64,000 nucleotides of DNA from Luidia sarsii (Eukaryota; Echinodermata; Asteroidea; Paxillosida; Luidiidae). The DNA lies in assembly GCA_949987565.1 (NCBI GenBank), contig OX465111.1:20674257-20738256 (forward strand). Direction: 5' to 3'. Under the pieces are notes generated by a model. It was not told where the DNA came from, made no database searches, and saw only the letters and a list, made by a program, of their open reading frames with translations. Positions 38,691 through 52,449 of the stretch are shown here, in pieces. Every line of letters begins with the position of its first letter. Position 1 is the stretch's first letter. A program made the translations under genes and the position numbers.

Positions 38691-39614
38691 TTTTCAATTT
38701 TGTTCCATGTTCAAAAGTTCCAAGTCAGTTATTCTTTGATTTGTTTGACTTGATTAATTACTTATTCACTTGCTCCTCTCACTGAATGGTTTCCAACTGT
38801 ACATGTTCAGTGCTTTGCCTCAATGCCTGCTGAAAAAAGTAAACATGGTTACATGAGTGGTACTGGGCATAGCCCCATGTGAATGGCCAGCACAGTTGTT
38901 TTGCCCCTGAAACTTTTCTTCAGACACACAAGTCCTGATGTGGAATTTGCAGAGACAGTGTCAGTCAACTTTATGGAGATTGAGTATGGTGCTGATAGCC
39001 AGTAACTCTGATAGGAGCCAATAATGTGTTTTGCAGAGCACACACAAGCACCATAATCCAAATGCAATCCAGCAGTCTCCTGACAAAGGTCAGAACACAC
39101 ACTGTCCCAAACGCTCAGTTACTTGCTCTACTCACTTCTTCCCAAAAGAGATAAATCCCTGCAAATGTCCACATTGTGATTCCAGCAAACCTTCCAAATC
39201 TTATCTCAGTTTACAGTTGGTCAGACAAGACTTAGTCCCTAGAAATTGATTTCAAGTTTGACTTGAAAGCTCAACATTATACCATCCAAAGATTCATACA
39301 ATAGATTTTTACAGTATCAATTTATTCAAATTTTAGAGAGAACATAAAACTATAATTCTCCGGGTATATATACTTAAAACCATCTGACTACAAAATCATC
39401 TGACTACAATATAATAAAATGACAAGGATACAAAAACAGGACTACACTTCACCAAATGAAATCATCAAAGGTCTTGTAAAGGTACATGTAACATGTATAC
39501 ATTACATTTAACAAATTTCGCATTTCAAGATGGAGCATTGGTTTGAAAAGTGCCAATGTTTAATTACTGACTCTTTTCACAGCCTCCATGCCCAAATACA
39601 TGACTTAAAATTTA

Positions 39615-39683
39615 AAATGTGGATGTTTGTGGTGACACCATGTACATTTAATGTACATGGTGTCACCACAAACATCCACATTT
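39615..39683. repeat. Perfect 34-bp-arm palindrome
   Basis: The left arm (39615-39648) and right arm (39650-39683) are exact reverse complements around a single T. The arms contain GTTTGTGGTGACACCATGT, the core of the dispersed family also seen at 30945 and 53440, here joined head to head. Confidence 0.95.
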
Positions 39684-40150
39684 GTGCTTCCACTACGCAA
39701 ACCTTCATCATATCAAAATTTTACCTTACAAATTTAAACAAGTATAGCTCTAATAGTATTTTTTTTTAATTAATGAAATACATTATTTTTCATTAATAAA
39801 ATTCAGTTTCACTATCGTCTCAGTTAGATAAACATTATTTATATTCTCTAAGTACTGTCAAATTAAAGGTTATTTACTAAAAGAACGTGTTTTCCACTTT
39901 ATTATTTAATTTTTTCAAGTTTCCACTTTTGTAAAAATATATACACATCATGATCGCATATTTGTGATTAGGTTTCTTAGAAGAATGTCATTTTTTATTG
40001 AAAGAAATTGGCAAATGATGGCTTTTCTTAAACAAAATGGCTTTCCTTCCCATTCACAGGTTTATCTCAATCTTCAATCAAAATAAATGTTATATTAAAA
40101 GGCCTGACATTTCAATAGGAGTTGCAAGGGCCTTTCTCCTTAAGGTGCCT

Positions 40151-40880
40151 CTGCCCTTTGAGAAAGGTCCTGCTAGGATCTACCTTTGAGAAAGGTCCTG
40201 CTAGGATCTACCTTTGAGAAAGGTCCTGCTAGGATCTGCCTTTGAGAAAGGTCCTGCTAGGATCTGCCTTTGAGAAAGGTCCTGCTAGGTTCTGCCTTTG
40301 AGAAAGGTCCTGCTAGGATCTGCCTTAAAGAAGGGTCCTGCTAGGATCTGCCTTTGAGAAAGGTCCTGCTAGGATCTGCCTTTGAGAAAGGTCTTGCTAG
40401 GATCTGCCTTTGAGAAAGGTCCTGCTAGGATCTGCCTTTGAGAAAGGTCCTGCTAGGATCTGCCTTTGAGAAAGGTCTTGCTAGGATCTGCCTTTGAGAA
40501 AGGTCCTGCTAGGATCTGCATTTGAGAAAGGTCTTGCTAGGATCTGCCTTTGAGAAAGGTCCAGCTATGATCTGCCTTTGAGAAAGGTCCTGCTAGGATC
40601 TGCCTTAAAGAAAGGTCCTGCTAGGATCTGCCTTTGAGAAAGGTCCTGCTAGGATCTGCCTTTGAGAAAGGTCCTGCTAGGATCTGCATTTGAGAAAGGT
40701 CTTGCTAGGATCTGCCTTTGAGAAAGGTCCTGCTAGGATCTGCCTTTGAGAAAGGTCCTGCTAGGATCTGCCTTTGAGAAAGGTCCTGCTAGGATCTGCC
40801 TTTGAGAAAGGTCCTGCTAGGATCTGCATTTGAGAAAGGTCCAGCTAGGATCTGCCTTTGAGAAAGGTCTTGCTACGATC
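40151..40880. repeat. 28-bp tandem array of the AAAGGTCCTGCTAGGAT family
   Basis: About 26 units of CTGCCTTTGAGAAAGGTCCT plus GCTAGGAT, period 28 bp. The same words occur as single copies elsewhere in the window, so the array is a local expansion of the end of an interspersed element. Confidence 0.95.
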
Positions 40881-41579
40881 CAACCCCAGGTTGTCAATCC
40901 TATTATTATTATACATTATATACATACACATCATTGATTTTCCTTTCTTTTCTTTTGGAACTCTCTACACACAAAATCTAGCAATTCTGCCTTCCAGACA
41001 CCATGATTTCATCAAAATGAAGTCGAGAAAAGGTAAGAACCTCAGTTCCAATACATAGTGTGCATAATTATACAGGTCACATTGCCCAAGGTACTTCAGG
41101 AGCATACCAGACTACAGGAACATTTCTGAGTTCCTGTAACTCCCCAAAGTGAAGGGGCTAATCCATTCCTTTAACTGGACTCTTCCCTCCTTTAGGAATT
41201 GTCCCTTGTAGTCCTATGCATGCTTGTTAACACATTAACTCCACTTGTGTTGCAAACTTTATTTAACACCATTCCATGTCACCATTTGTACGGGCACCCT
41301 CAACCAGAACTCCACAAAAGGTAGCTCATTGGTCCATCTTGAGCACCTTTGTTCACTCTTGCATCATTGGCTTCAATACACCGATCCAGGCCAGTAGACC
41401 ACGCCCACTTTGTCAGACCTTAAATCGCGCATTGTCAATTTGTCAAGGGGCGTGGCCTACTGGATCGGTGTATTGCAAACGGATGGCATAGTGATGTCTA
41501 TACATAAGCCTGTAAACACACAAGTGGTTGGCAATGTCTGTCAATAGAACCGTTGGGAGGGCTTCTTATGCACAAGTAT

Positions 41580-42275
<696 letters not shown>

Positions 42276-42289
42276 GTGGTTCCAGGTTC

Positions 42290-45200
42290 TCACAGCCACA
42301 TGTCTTTGGTCATTGTTGAGACCTGACAGGGCATCTGCTTGGATCCATCGTTGTCACTCTCCATCTTGGCCACCTCCATGTTCACTCTGACCAGCATGTC
42401 CATCAGATGTTCCTTCTTGTACCATGCTCTGGCTACCACACAAAAGTGTTTGATAAACCAGGAACCATCCGTCTCATTCCGCCATGCTTTGTTGCCTTAA
42501 AATATAAAAAATTAAAAATTGGCAAATCAAGGAGTCTGGGACTTCATGCTAAGACTGGCTTGACAACCAAGGCCCTAGCTTAAAACCCGACCTCTAACCA
42601 AGACCCTAGCCTAAAACCCACCCCTAAACAAGGCCCTAGCCTAAAACCCCACCCCTAACCAAGGCCCTAGCCTGAAACCCCACCCCTAACCAAGGCCCTA
42701 GCCTAAAACCCACCCCTAACCAAGGCCCTAGCCTAAAACCCCACCCCTAACCAAGGCCCTAGCCTGAAACCCCACCCCTAACCAAGGCCCTAGCCTGAAA
42801 CCCCACCCCTAACCAAGGCCCTAGCCTGAAACCCACCCCTAACCAAGGCCCTAGCCTGAAACCCACCCCTAACCAAGGCCCTAGCCTAAAATCCCACCTC
42901 TAACCAAGGCCCTAGCCTAAAACCCCACCCCTAACCAAGGCCCTAGCTTAAAACCCGACCTCTAACCAAGGCCCTAGCCTGAAACCCACCCCTAACCAAG
43001 GCCCTAGCCTAAAATCCCAACCCTAACCAAGGCCCTAGCCTAAAACCCCACCCCTAACCAAGGCCCTAGCCTGAAAACCCACCCCAACCAAGGCCCTAGC
43101 CTAAAACCCCACCCCTAACCAAGGCCCTAGCCTAAAACCCCACCCCTAACCAAGGCCCTAGCCTAAAACCCCACCCCCTAGCCAAGGCCCTAGCCTAAAA
43201 CCCCACCCCTAACCAAGGCCCTAGCCTAAAACCCCACCCCTAACCAAGGCCCTAGCTTAAAACCCCACCCCTAACCAAGGCCCTAGCCTAAAACCCCACC
43301 CCTAACCAAGGCCCTAGCCTAAAACCCATCCCTAACCTAGGCCCTAGCCTAAAGCCCCACCCCTAACCAAGGCCCTAGCCTGAAACCCCACCCCTAACCA
43401 AGGCCCTAGCCTAAAACCCATCCCTAACCTAGGCCCTAGCCTAAAACCCCACCCCTAACCAAGGCCCTAGCCTGAAACCCCACCCCTAACCAAGGCCCTA
43501 GCCTAAAACCCCACCCCTAACCAAGGCCCTAGCCTGAAACCCCACCCCTAACCAAGGCCCTAGCCTAAAATCCCACCCCTAACCAAGGCCCTAGCCTAAA
43601 ACCCCACCCCTAACCAAGGCCCTAGCCTGAAACCCCACCCCTAACCAAGGCCCTAGCCTAAAACCCACCCTTAACCAAGGCCCTAGCCTGAAACCCCACC
43701 CCTAACCAAGGCCCTAGCCTGAAACCCACCCCTAACCAAGGCCCTAGCCTAAAACCCACCCCTAACCAAGGCCCTAGCCTGAAACCCCACCCCTAACCAA
43801 GGCCCTAGCCTGAAACCCCACCCCTAACCAAGGCCCTAGCCTGAAACCCACCCCAACCAAGGCCCTAGCCTAAAACCCCACCCCTAACCAAGGTCCTAGC
43901 CTAAAATCCCACCCCTAACCAAGGCCCTAGCCTAAAACCCCACCCCTAACCAAGGCCCTAGCCTGAAACCCCACCCCTAACCAAGGCCCTAGCCTAAAAC
44001 CCACCCCTAACCAAGGCCCTAGCCTGAAACCCCACCCCTAACCAAGGCCCTAGCCTGAAACCCACCCCTAACCAAGGCCCTAGCCTAAAACCTCACTTCT
44101 AACCATGTTCTACATGCATGTCATGTGAATTCTAAGCCCAAGCCTCAGTTTGTGCCTGTGCTGGAATCTGATCCTTAGACTTAGCCCTGTGCCTCAAACC
44201 CAAGCCATGGTTTCAAGAGAGGAATGCTCTGCCAGGCTGGCAGTATGTGCCTTACCTTTAGATGTGGCATAGGAGATGAGCACATTGGCATTGACAGGGC
44301 AGGACAAGGAGGGTGGTCTGACTATGGTGTCAGACTGACCAACCTGGTCCCCAACACCGTCATGCATGTTGCGTGGCTTCGGTGAGCGACAAGCCTGGAT
44401 CATGAACACCTTGGGCTTTTCTGTGCAAAGATACCAAGTCCAATGAGAAGACAGACATTCAGTCAAAACCTGTAACCTGTGATATTGACGTATAATGTAA
44501 TGCATCCCCACTCATGTGTACATCAGGCCAAAAATAACAAGTTTGAATACATAAAACATAAAAATTAACACAACCATAATGAGATGGGTAAAAATGAAGG
44601 TACACAGAAGGGATAAAGTACAGTATTTGTTCTCATTTGCAAACGTCAACATTGATTACAACAACCACAACCACAACAACCCTGACAATATCAACAACAA
44701 TGACAAAATGTCAGAAAACATTTGATTTTTCACAGCGACTGTCATGTTTTGACCTACAATTTAGTCTGCATAACTGCATTATGACTCGGTTTGCATTATG
44801 ATCTCAATATGCATCACAAAAACAAAATGTCATACGTGAATGTTGAGTATATATGCACCTGGGACTTACCACTGAACTCTTCCAGCTCTTCTCCCAAAAA
44901 TGGGGCCGTCAATTCTTCCTCAGATATTGTCTCTCCATCCACCATGAGAATACACTCCTGGATAGATGATTCAAACTGAGGTTGAGTGTACATAATCTCA
45001 TACAGATTACCAAGATCCATTTCAGCAAGACACCTAAGTCCTGACAGTCATGCATGTCAGTTTCTTTGTCCTTTTTTGGGGAAAATATGACAGCAATGAT
45101 TTGGCATGGAGAATATTGTAATTCAATGAGCATTTGCCATTCTGATGCAAAAGTACAGGCAGCTCAAATTAGAATCCTACTTGCTAGTCCTTCTGTCAAG

Positions 45201-47945
45201 TGTAAACATCTTTTAAACCACTTGACTACCAAGCTGGTCATGGTCAGTAATAGGGTGGGTACCGCTTTCCAAATTAGATATGATTATTATTAGTTGCCTG
45301 GATGTTTTGCAGGCAATTGGGAAAAGCACCGAGTAAACATTTCTATTTATACACTGAGTGGGGCCTCTTCAAATTACATTTGGGAGAGGTTTTTGCTCTC
45401 ATTTCTGTGTTGGCTCACTTCTGTCATGTTGCTGTTTTCTTTGGAGACATTCTGCATGCCGTGACTACACACGATGAGGAGGAAGTGACTGAAGTTGCCC
45501 TCCCTCAGCTTCTTCTGTGTGTCTTTCAGTATCGTCATCAGCTTACGTCTGGTCAGGTCCTCTTTGACCACAAACTTACAGTTGGGCAGGCACTCGTCAA
45601 ACAAGTTTTCCAGGTTGGTCTCATCAACTCTGCTGTCTGCAAATGGTAAGACATGATAGTGCACTATCGGTCATACCACAACTCTATGATGGGTGACTTG
45701 GACTCAAGGCTCAATAACAAATGACTTTGAAATGGACCTATGCACTTGAGTGACTTGTGACAGAAAGGCAGAAAGTTTTTCTTTTTAGAAAGACCCTGTT
45801 ACGATCAAATCATTATTCTACCCTTGAGAAAGGTCCTGCTAGGATCCAAACATTATTCTGCCCTTGAGAAAGGTCCTGCTAGGATCAAAAACACCAGGAA
45901 CAATGGGAACATGGCTTAAGTGGGTGAGCAATTTACCTAAGTTTTGTCTTACTTTTATTTATCAAATCAGATATTTAAAGGGCTTTGAAGTTTCCATTCT
46001 TGCAGGGCCTTGTAAATAGGATGCCTTTCAGAAAGGTCCTGCTGAGATCAGCATTTTGGTTGTTCTGGACAGTAAGAAGTTTACATAATTTCTGTACACT
46101 AATCTTGTGATATTCTTGAGTTCTATCCACATTGCTACAATGCCTTTAGTATTTACGTTTACGGATGTATCGCTTATCATGAGCTTCCTCCACAAAGTTA
46201 TTGATGAAGAGTGCATAGCCGCGGCCTTGCTCATAGCGAGGCCTACTCTCTATGACAGCTGTCTGACAATCAATGCTGCTTGGTGGGAGAGCATCATCTG
46301 AAAGATAACAACACACTATTAGTATTGGTCTGACTTTCTGCTTGCATCAAATTCAAGAGCTGTTACTTTTCAGGAAAACTGACTGGAAAATTGGTTAAAA
46401 AACATGCTGGTGCAGTAGGGCTCTTACCACCTGAGCTATCCAGTCCTTACATGTAGATGGAGGCTTCCTAAAAGCACTTTTTTCCTAAAAGTCGTTTGGG
46501 GAATGTTGTCATTTTTCCTTTTTCCTTGTTTGAATTCCAATGTGTAACAGGATAAATCTGGCCTCTAATATGTTCCAGGATCACTCCTGCTTAATATTTT
46601 TCTGATTCTGCATTTTATTCACACTGGATATAGTAGAGCTCATAATTATGAGATTTAATGATCTGATGTAAGATGCATCAGCTTGTGGAACTCAAAGAAC
46701 ACAGTGATTATTGGGACTGCACTCACCAAAACTCAGTTTTTGTTTCAGCTTCCTGGAGTTGTTAGTGTTGAGTGACCTTGGCACTCCAATCTCCATTGGC
46801 GACTGGAAATCAGAATAATCAGAAGAGGCTGCACCAAGGTCAGCAGATGGTTGCCCTGTAAAGCAGAGATACAATGAAGTATTGTCCATGAGCAATGAGT
46901 ACTGTATAACTAGTATAAGGGCTTGAGCATGAGTACTGTACATTATACTTAGCCACGAATAGTATGTGCACTTGGCCATGAACACGAGGTACATGTACAT
47001 GTGCTTAGCCACGAAGAGTATGTGTGCTTGACCATGTGCACGAGTACTGTACATGTACATGTACATTATACTTAGCAACGAATAGTATGTGCACTTGGCC
47101 GTTGAACACGAACTTAGCCAGGAAGATGAGTACATGAGACACTTGACATTCTAGTTTTTATGTTCCTAGCATTTGGCATTCACAAAGGAAATGCGTGTTA
47201 TTGTTTTACATTTCTTGGCCCTCCAGACCTGTGGCCATGGGATTTACATGTCTGCTAAATTATTTCATTGGGCTGAGACTTGTTTTGTTCTTTCAGGGGG
47301 GAGGGGGATATAAAATAACTGGGCCTCTTGTTAAACTGTGGCAGTCTTGACCTATAGCTGCGGATGGATTGTCTTGGTATAATTCTGCCATAGCTTTGTA
47401 GGAGATTAATTAGGAGAGTCTTGATTATGTTTCCTTAGCCAGTCTTCATTCAACCTTCTTGTTTTGGGGTGACAAGAAAGCCTCTTCACTTGAAAGATAA
47501 ATTCATGTTTTTGAACCGGTTATTTCATATCCAATCTGTTTGAATTATTCTGTTCTTATGCTTCTTAGTAATATAGTTGTTCCTTTTACTGGCAGAGTCT
47601 TGAAAGTTTAATCCGCTACAGAAATAATACAAGTTAGAGGCCCCTCAAAGACTCACCCTGCTGACTCAGCTGGTGTTCAGCTTTCTCAATGAGCTTGACA
47701 GCGCTGCTAATGCCACTCTTCTGCAGGATGACACGGAGCTTTTTGTAGTCACCCACCCTGATCACCTGCTTGTGCTCCAGCTTGTTCCAGAGCTGTCCAA
47801 AGCTGGTGATCTTCTCCAGCTCACCCGCCCTGAGGTTGCCGAACTCAGCTCCCTTTACCACAAACTTAATGTCATGGAACGCCTCGGAGCCAATCTCCTT
47901 GTTCAGATTCAGAAGAAGGTCATTGTGGGCTGCTGGTATATCCAT
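42290..47945 (-). CDS. CASP8-like: Death-effector-domain caspase (caspase-8/10-like)
   Basis: Seven coding exons in transcript order: 47945-47657, 46855-46727, 46297-46163, 45636-45449, 44957-44870, 44420-44256, 42495-42290; phases agree and give 399 residues. It is a cysteine protease that cleaves after aspartate, normally activated on death-receptor/FADD platforms. Residues about 1-90 form a single DED (LLLNLNKEIG, IKFVVKG, LRVILQKSG); vertebrate caspase-8 has two. The protease domain begins at RGYALFINN; His243 (CSHGM) and Cys287 (QACRS) are the catalytic pair; DGSWFIKHFC is in the small subunit. The pentapeptide is QACRS where nearly all caspases have QACxG. The donor after 45449 (GTCTCC) is weak. 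The first coding exon has an acceptor at 47980-47981, so a noncoding exon lies upstream, perhaps ending at 51603. The last intron is a 31-bp array. Confidence 0.93.
42565..44100. repeat. 31-bp minisatellite (CCTAACCAAGGCCCTAGCCT), about 50 copies
   Basis: The unit is CCTAACCAAGGCCCTAGCCT followed by AAAACCCCACC. Variants swap AAAA/GAAA and lose or gain one or two C residues. It fills most of the last caspase intron. It contains telomere-like CCCTAACC words but is not a telomeric array. Confidence 0.95.
46380..46470 (-). repeat. tRNA-derived SINE fragment
   Basis: The minus strand has GGACTGGATAGCTCAGGTGG and TAAGAGCCC, the acceptor and D-arm part of the SINE; the B-box is lost. It lies in caspase intron 2. 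Confidence 0.6.
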
Positions 47946-49952
47946 GATAACTGCCTGTGTAACGCGGATAAGCTGAACACTAAACAAAAAAGAAAGGCTC
48001 CTGGTTCAAATTGATAGGTCGCAAAATACTCAACAGAGTTTGGGACAGGGAAGAGAGATCAATAAGTCCAAACAAGAAAACAAATTTGTGTTTCCTTTCT
48101 TCCTTTAATTAACTACAAAAATATGATCAAAACATATAACAAATGGATGAGTTGGAACCTTCAACAAGGGAACAAAATACAAACACTGTTAATCTGGAGA
48201 ACTACTATAAAAACGCTATGCCTAAATGGGTTTCGATCAGAACCTTTGGATCGGGGGGGGGGGGAAGACAACAGGTTTTTTTTAAAGAAAACTATGTAAA
48301 AAAAAACCCAACAACAACAACACAGCACAAATAGAGGATTACTCTCAAGCACAATCAGACGGTATATCCAATATGGCTCTGGGGAACGCAGGAAAGATAT
48401 ACAAGATTAAGCAACAAATAGACAAACTTATAGGACCATGTAAAACCTTGACAGTGTTCTTCTGTCTACGGTTAAAAAAAGGGGAAAAAGAAAAAAACAA
48501 GACACACACAAAAACAACAGAGTAAAGGATACTCCCATAGACTATAAATAGCAGCTATAGCAACTATCCATCTGCTTAAAGAGAATAACCAGCTGTGTAG
48601 ACTCCTAAAGAAATTACACAGTCCTACAGGCCCCATTACGTAATGCTAGCCCCTTCACCTAACAGTGGAGCAACCTACACCCTGGTATGTCTAGACTGGG
48701 TTATCCCAAGATCGATATACTTATAAAACAAAAACCTGCAGAACTAAATGTTAGTGAAAGTAATCTAGGGATAAGGATATTAGTAGTAAAACAATTTTTA
48801 AAAATACCCTTCACGGCCAAAACAAAATACAGCTGCTGTATCTGCATGATAGGTTCATTGTCTATAGTAAGACTGCCAATGAGTATTTTCTTTAAGCAAA
48901 AAAAATGGAGGAAAACAGTGACCCCAAAACTGGGAACTCTAGAGGTTAAATAAAACCCATCCTTCTCTCATGTACAACTGTTTCCTTGAACCATTAGTCA
49001 GTCACAAAAATAATGGCAAGACTAATTATTACTGGCAGATCATTTAACTTGGCAGAATGATTTAACTGTGATTCACAATACAGGGCTATCATAGAAAAGA
49101 CTGATATTTCCCCCAAAATGATCTTAGGTCAGACCCAGCCTTCTCAAACAAAGTTCACAAGGAACCCTCCAAAAGTTACAAGTGCTGAAATCTCAAAAGT
49201 AGACTCACGAAGTATTTATGAGCAGATCAGAAGTTGAGGCATTCCGTGTCCAAAGGTTTAGGATGTTCAGCTTCTGCTGCCTGGCCCAAAGCACATGGCC
49301 AGCTCATGGACTTTACAATTAGTTGGGTTCTTATACATGTACATACCATAAGGAGAGGGCTACATGTAGGTTGGATAAGTCAGGACACCCTCAACAGACA
49401 GGGGGGGGGGACACTCCTTAAAAAGAAAAAGTTGACTGTTGCCCCTTTTTTTTAAGGATAAACAGGCAAAACTAAATAGGGGGCCTAAAGAGGGAAAAAA
49501 TGGCTGGCTAACTTGGGTTAAACCTAAACATGGAAAGAAGAAAACTAGCCTAACTTCGGCTTAACTTGTTATATATAAAAAAAAATCCTCTTGGCTAAAC
49601 CTCCCTCTACCTCCATGGCTAAACTAAGTTAAGTTCCACCCCTCTACACCTGCGTCTCCAAGTTACACCGTCAGAGAAAACAGGCTCCTTCTACACCAGA
49701 CAAAAAATGATCATCAGTATGTGGCAACAACACTTTTACAACAGACATGAACACCTACAAGTCAACAAAGCTACAGAGCCTCTTGTTCCTGAGAATCTGA
49801 TCCACTTCTCAACCCCGAGATTACAGAGAGTGTGAAAAGGCCTCATGAAGTAAGTGTGACCTTTGACATACCAGTGGTTATAAATGTGTGGCATGGGGTA
49901 TGGCCAGATCTGGGACCACTTCTACTGACCAATGTGACCCCACTGGACCCTG

Positions 49953-49969
49953 ACCCTAACCCTAACCCT
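49953..49969 (-). repeat. Short interstitial telomere-like repeat
   Basis: ACCCTAACCCTAACCCT, nearly three units of the metazoan telomere repeat, inside otherwise unremarkable DNA. Confidence 0.7.
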
Positions 49970-51602
49970 GTACTGTCTCCAGATGGACCATCAGAGTGAC
50001 TTCTTTGGAGTGACTGAATGGACCCCTAGACTAGAGAGTGGGTGAAGATGGTCTCAAGAGAGTAATAGGCCCAACATGGTCAAGGGCAGCCAAGGATGAC
50101 AGATGTCAATGGATGCATTGCATGGAGGGGCTCCTCATTGCAGACTCATACATGTATATATAGGCCTACATGTATGGACTATCTACTGTCTTCAGCTGTT
50201 ATTATTGAGGACCAAAATATACCAAGAACTATCCTACACTTGGGTGCTCTGAATTCGGATATGTTTTCCATTTCAAGGCTGTTTCCTGTAAAGTAGTTCC
50301 ACTTACATGTGTGTGTGTAAACTCTATCACAAAAATGCAGTATATTGTGTAACAGTCAGTTCCTGCTTGAAGTTGAATTTATAAAAAGGGGAAACCAGAG
50401 TCTTGCAAAAGGGATCATTTTCCATTACATCAGGCAGGCAGTTTGTTTTGCTAATTTCAAAAATGTAAAAGGGTCACAAGGATAAAAACATCAGTTCCTC
50501 TTATTTTTGGAGAGCTGTGTATTTAGGTCATTCAATTTGGCTAGCTGTTTATCTGAGCTCTTTTTTACTTTTTAGGGTTGTTTCAAACAAAGAAAGGAAG
50601 GGAAAACTGGCTGGAAACTTTAAAACCATTGTTGAAAGTAGCCATGAAAATTGGACTGGGCTAGGAATTGATCTCAAGCCAAAAATGTAGATTGCTTTTG
50701 GTCCCACTAGACTGACTAGTCCAGTCCAGTTTTCCTGATTGCAAAGAATAAGACTAAAACTTGAGTAAACTGTGATATATACCGGTATTTGAAAATGTTT
50801 CAAACTGCTTACTGATTTTAATGACCCCAAAACTAATGGCCGGACGTTTTGATCCTAGCTGGACCTTTCTCTCAATTGTTACGACTGTAATTCAACAAAA
50901 AGGATAATTAATTGGAAAGATTTAAGTTTTGGTTTAATACATTTTTTTGGCAAGTGGTTGTGCCAGACCTATCTACATTACATTTACAATAAATTGGTGA
51001 TCTGATTTGGGTTTAGGTTTTTATTCAGACTTTTACAGTGAGGGTCTTGCCCATATACAATACTAGTATTACTAGATTCAAGTAGACTGGAGCCCATAAT
51101 ATAATAATATGAGCAATAGAAATGACACTGCTAACGATTCGTGTCTGAGGTCATGGTCGCATGAACCATGGAAATGGAGGTACAGTGTCCATGAACCGGA
51201 GTAAATGTTTCGACCTTGGTCGTACACTACACGTCTTGTTGCGGGGGATCGGGCCCGAGTAACAATTGCCAACACCCGATCAGCTATTTAGAAACGGAAT
51301 AAGCAATTTCAGCGGGATGTTTTTACATCAATTTCGAGGCTGAAAGCTAACACGTACTAGTGTACAGGTTGTTGTACAGTTGTGTTTGGACTGACATTGG
51401 CATAGTAAACAAACCGCCTCTTCCACGTACACGCGGACGTGTGTCATGCATTGTATGGGCATGGTACATGCAGTACATCACTACATGGTACCATCCTCCA
51501 TGATGGTACCTACTCAGTGGTACAAGTTACATCTACAGTACAAGGAAAAAGGAAACAAACCTTCAACAGCTTTGTTCCATAAACATTAAAATTTACACTG
51601 AC

Positions 51603-51720
51603 CTCAGTTCGGAGCGAGGGAGACAAACTTGAAGTTGAAGTTGATCTCTCGAAAGATTTCAGAATATATTTTTACGGACGGACTGACTCCATGAATATAT
51701 GGAGGCGGAGGATCAACGTG
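51603..51720 (-). other. Candidate 5' noncoding exon of the caspase gene
   Basis: The minus strand reads CCGAACTGAG followed by GTCAGTGTAAA, a usable splice donor at 51602-51601 at the edge of CpG-rich DNA, which would pair with the acceptor at 47980-47981 just before the caspase start codon. The 5' limit is unknown. Transcript data would be needed. Confidence 0.3.
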
Positions 51721-51738
51721 CAGATCTCGTTTCGTTTC

Positions 51739-51758
51739 GGGAATCCCCGGGAACTTCC
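51739..51758. promoter_or_regulatory. Two abutting NF-kB-type sites
   Basis: GGGAATCCCC is immediately followed by GGGAACTTCC; both fit the kB consensus GGGRNNYYCC with no spacer between them. They sit between the divergent caspase and CARF-like genes, just upstream of the candidate caspase noncoding exon. Rel/NF-kB control of a DED caspase would fit its role, but binding is an inference. A TATAAA at 51832-51837 (plus strand) is nearby. Confidence 0.5.
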
Positions 51759-52449
51759 AACGTCGGAGCTAGTCCTGTTTCGAGGCGTCAATTAAATGGC
51801 CGCGATACGTCGCAGCACAAAACAATAGAGCTATAAATAGTGCCGTCAAAGGCGGCTGGAATAAAGGCTATGTTTCACAACATCACGGTGTGATGCAGCA
51901 CACGGGTAAATGGTGATACATTACATTACGGGGAATAACTGCCCATACTTTGTCGGTGGAATTCCCCAACTGTCAATCATCGAAGCAGTCTTAATATAGA
52001 ATCCTGATCTAAACCGGAGGCAAAGTACTGATCGAATCCGCTTGAGCTGAGGTTCGACTCGCCATGCTCTACAAAAGCGCTACGTACACATGTATTGCAC
52101 ATGTACATGTACATGTTGTACAAGGCGCAGTAGACACACATTGTACATGTACACTACTCAGTAGTCAGTACATGTACATGTACATACCACTCTTTACCAG
52201 TTACATGTTGTACCACCACCCATGTCACAAAAACAGTCCACCACAATCACAAAAGCATATCATTTACCATCATAGCTTCTGGTGTCAAATTATTAAAAAC
52301 TGGAATACTCTGCAGCATGCTAGCATGCCTAGTGTCTTTTCAAACCGAAAACATTTCATTTCCATGGAAATACATGTACATGGAAATATCGAGTCCACAC
52401 CATATCTGACGACTAGTCATTATGACACTTGACATCGATGTTCGGTCAA

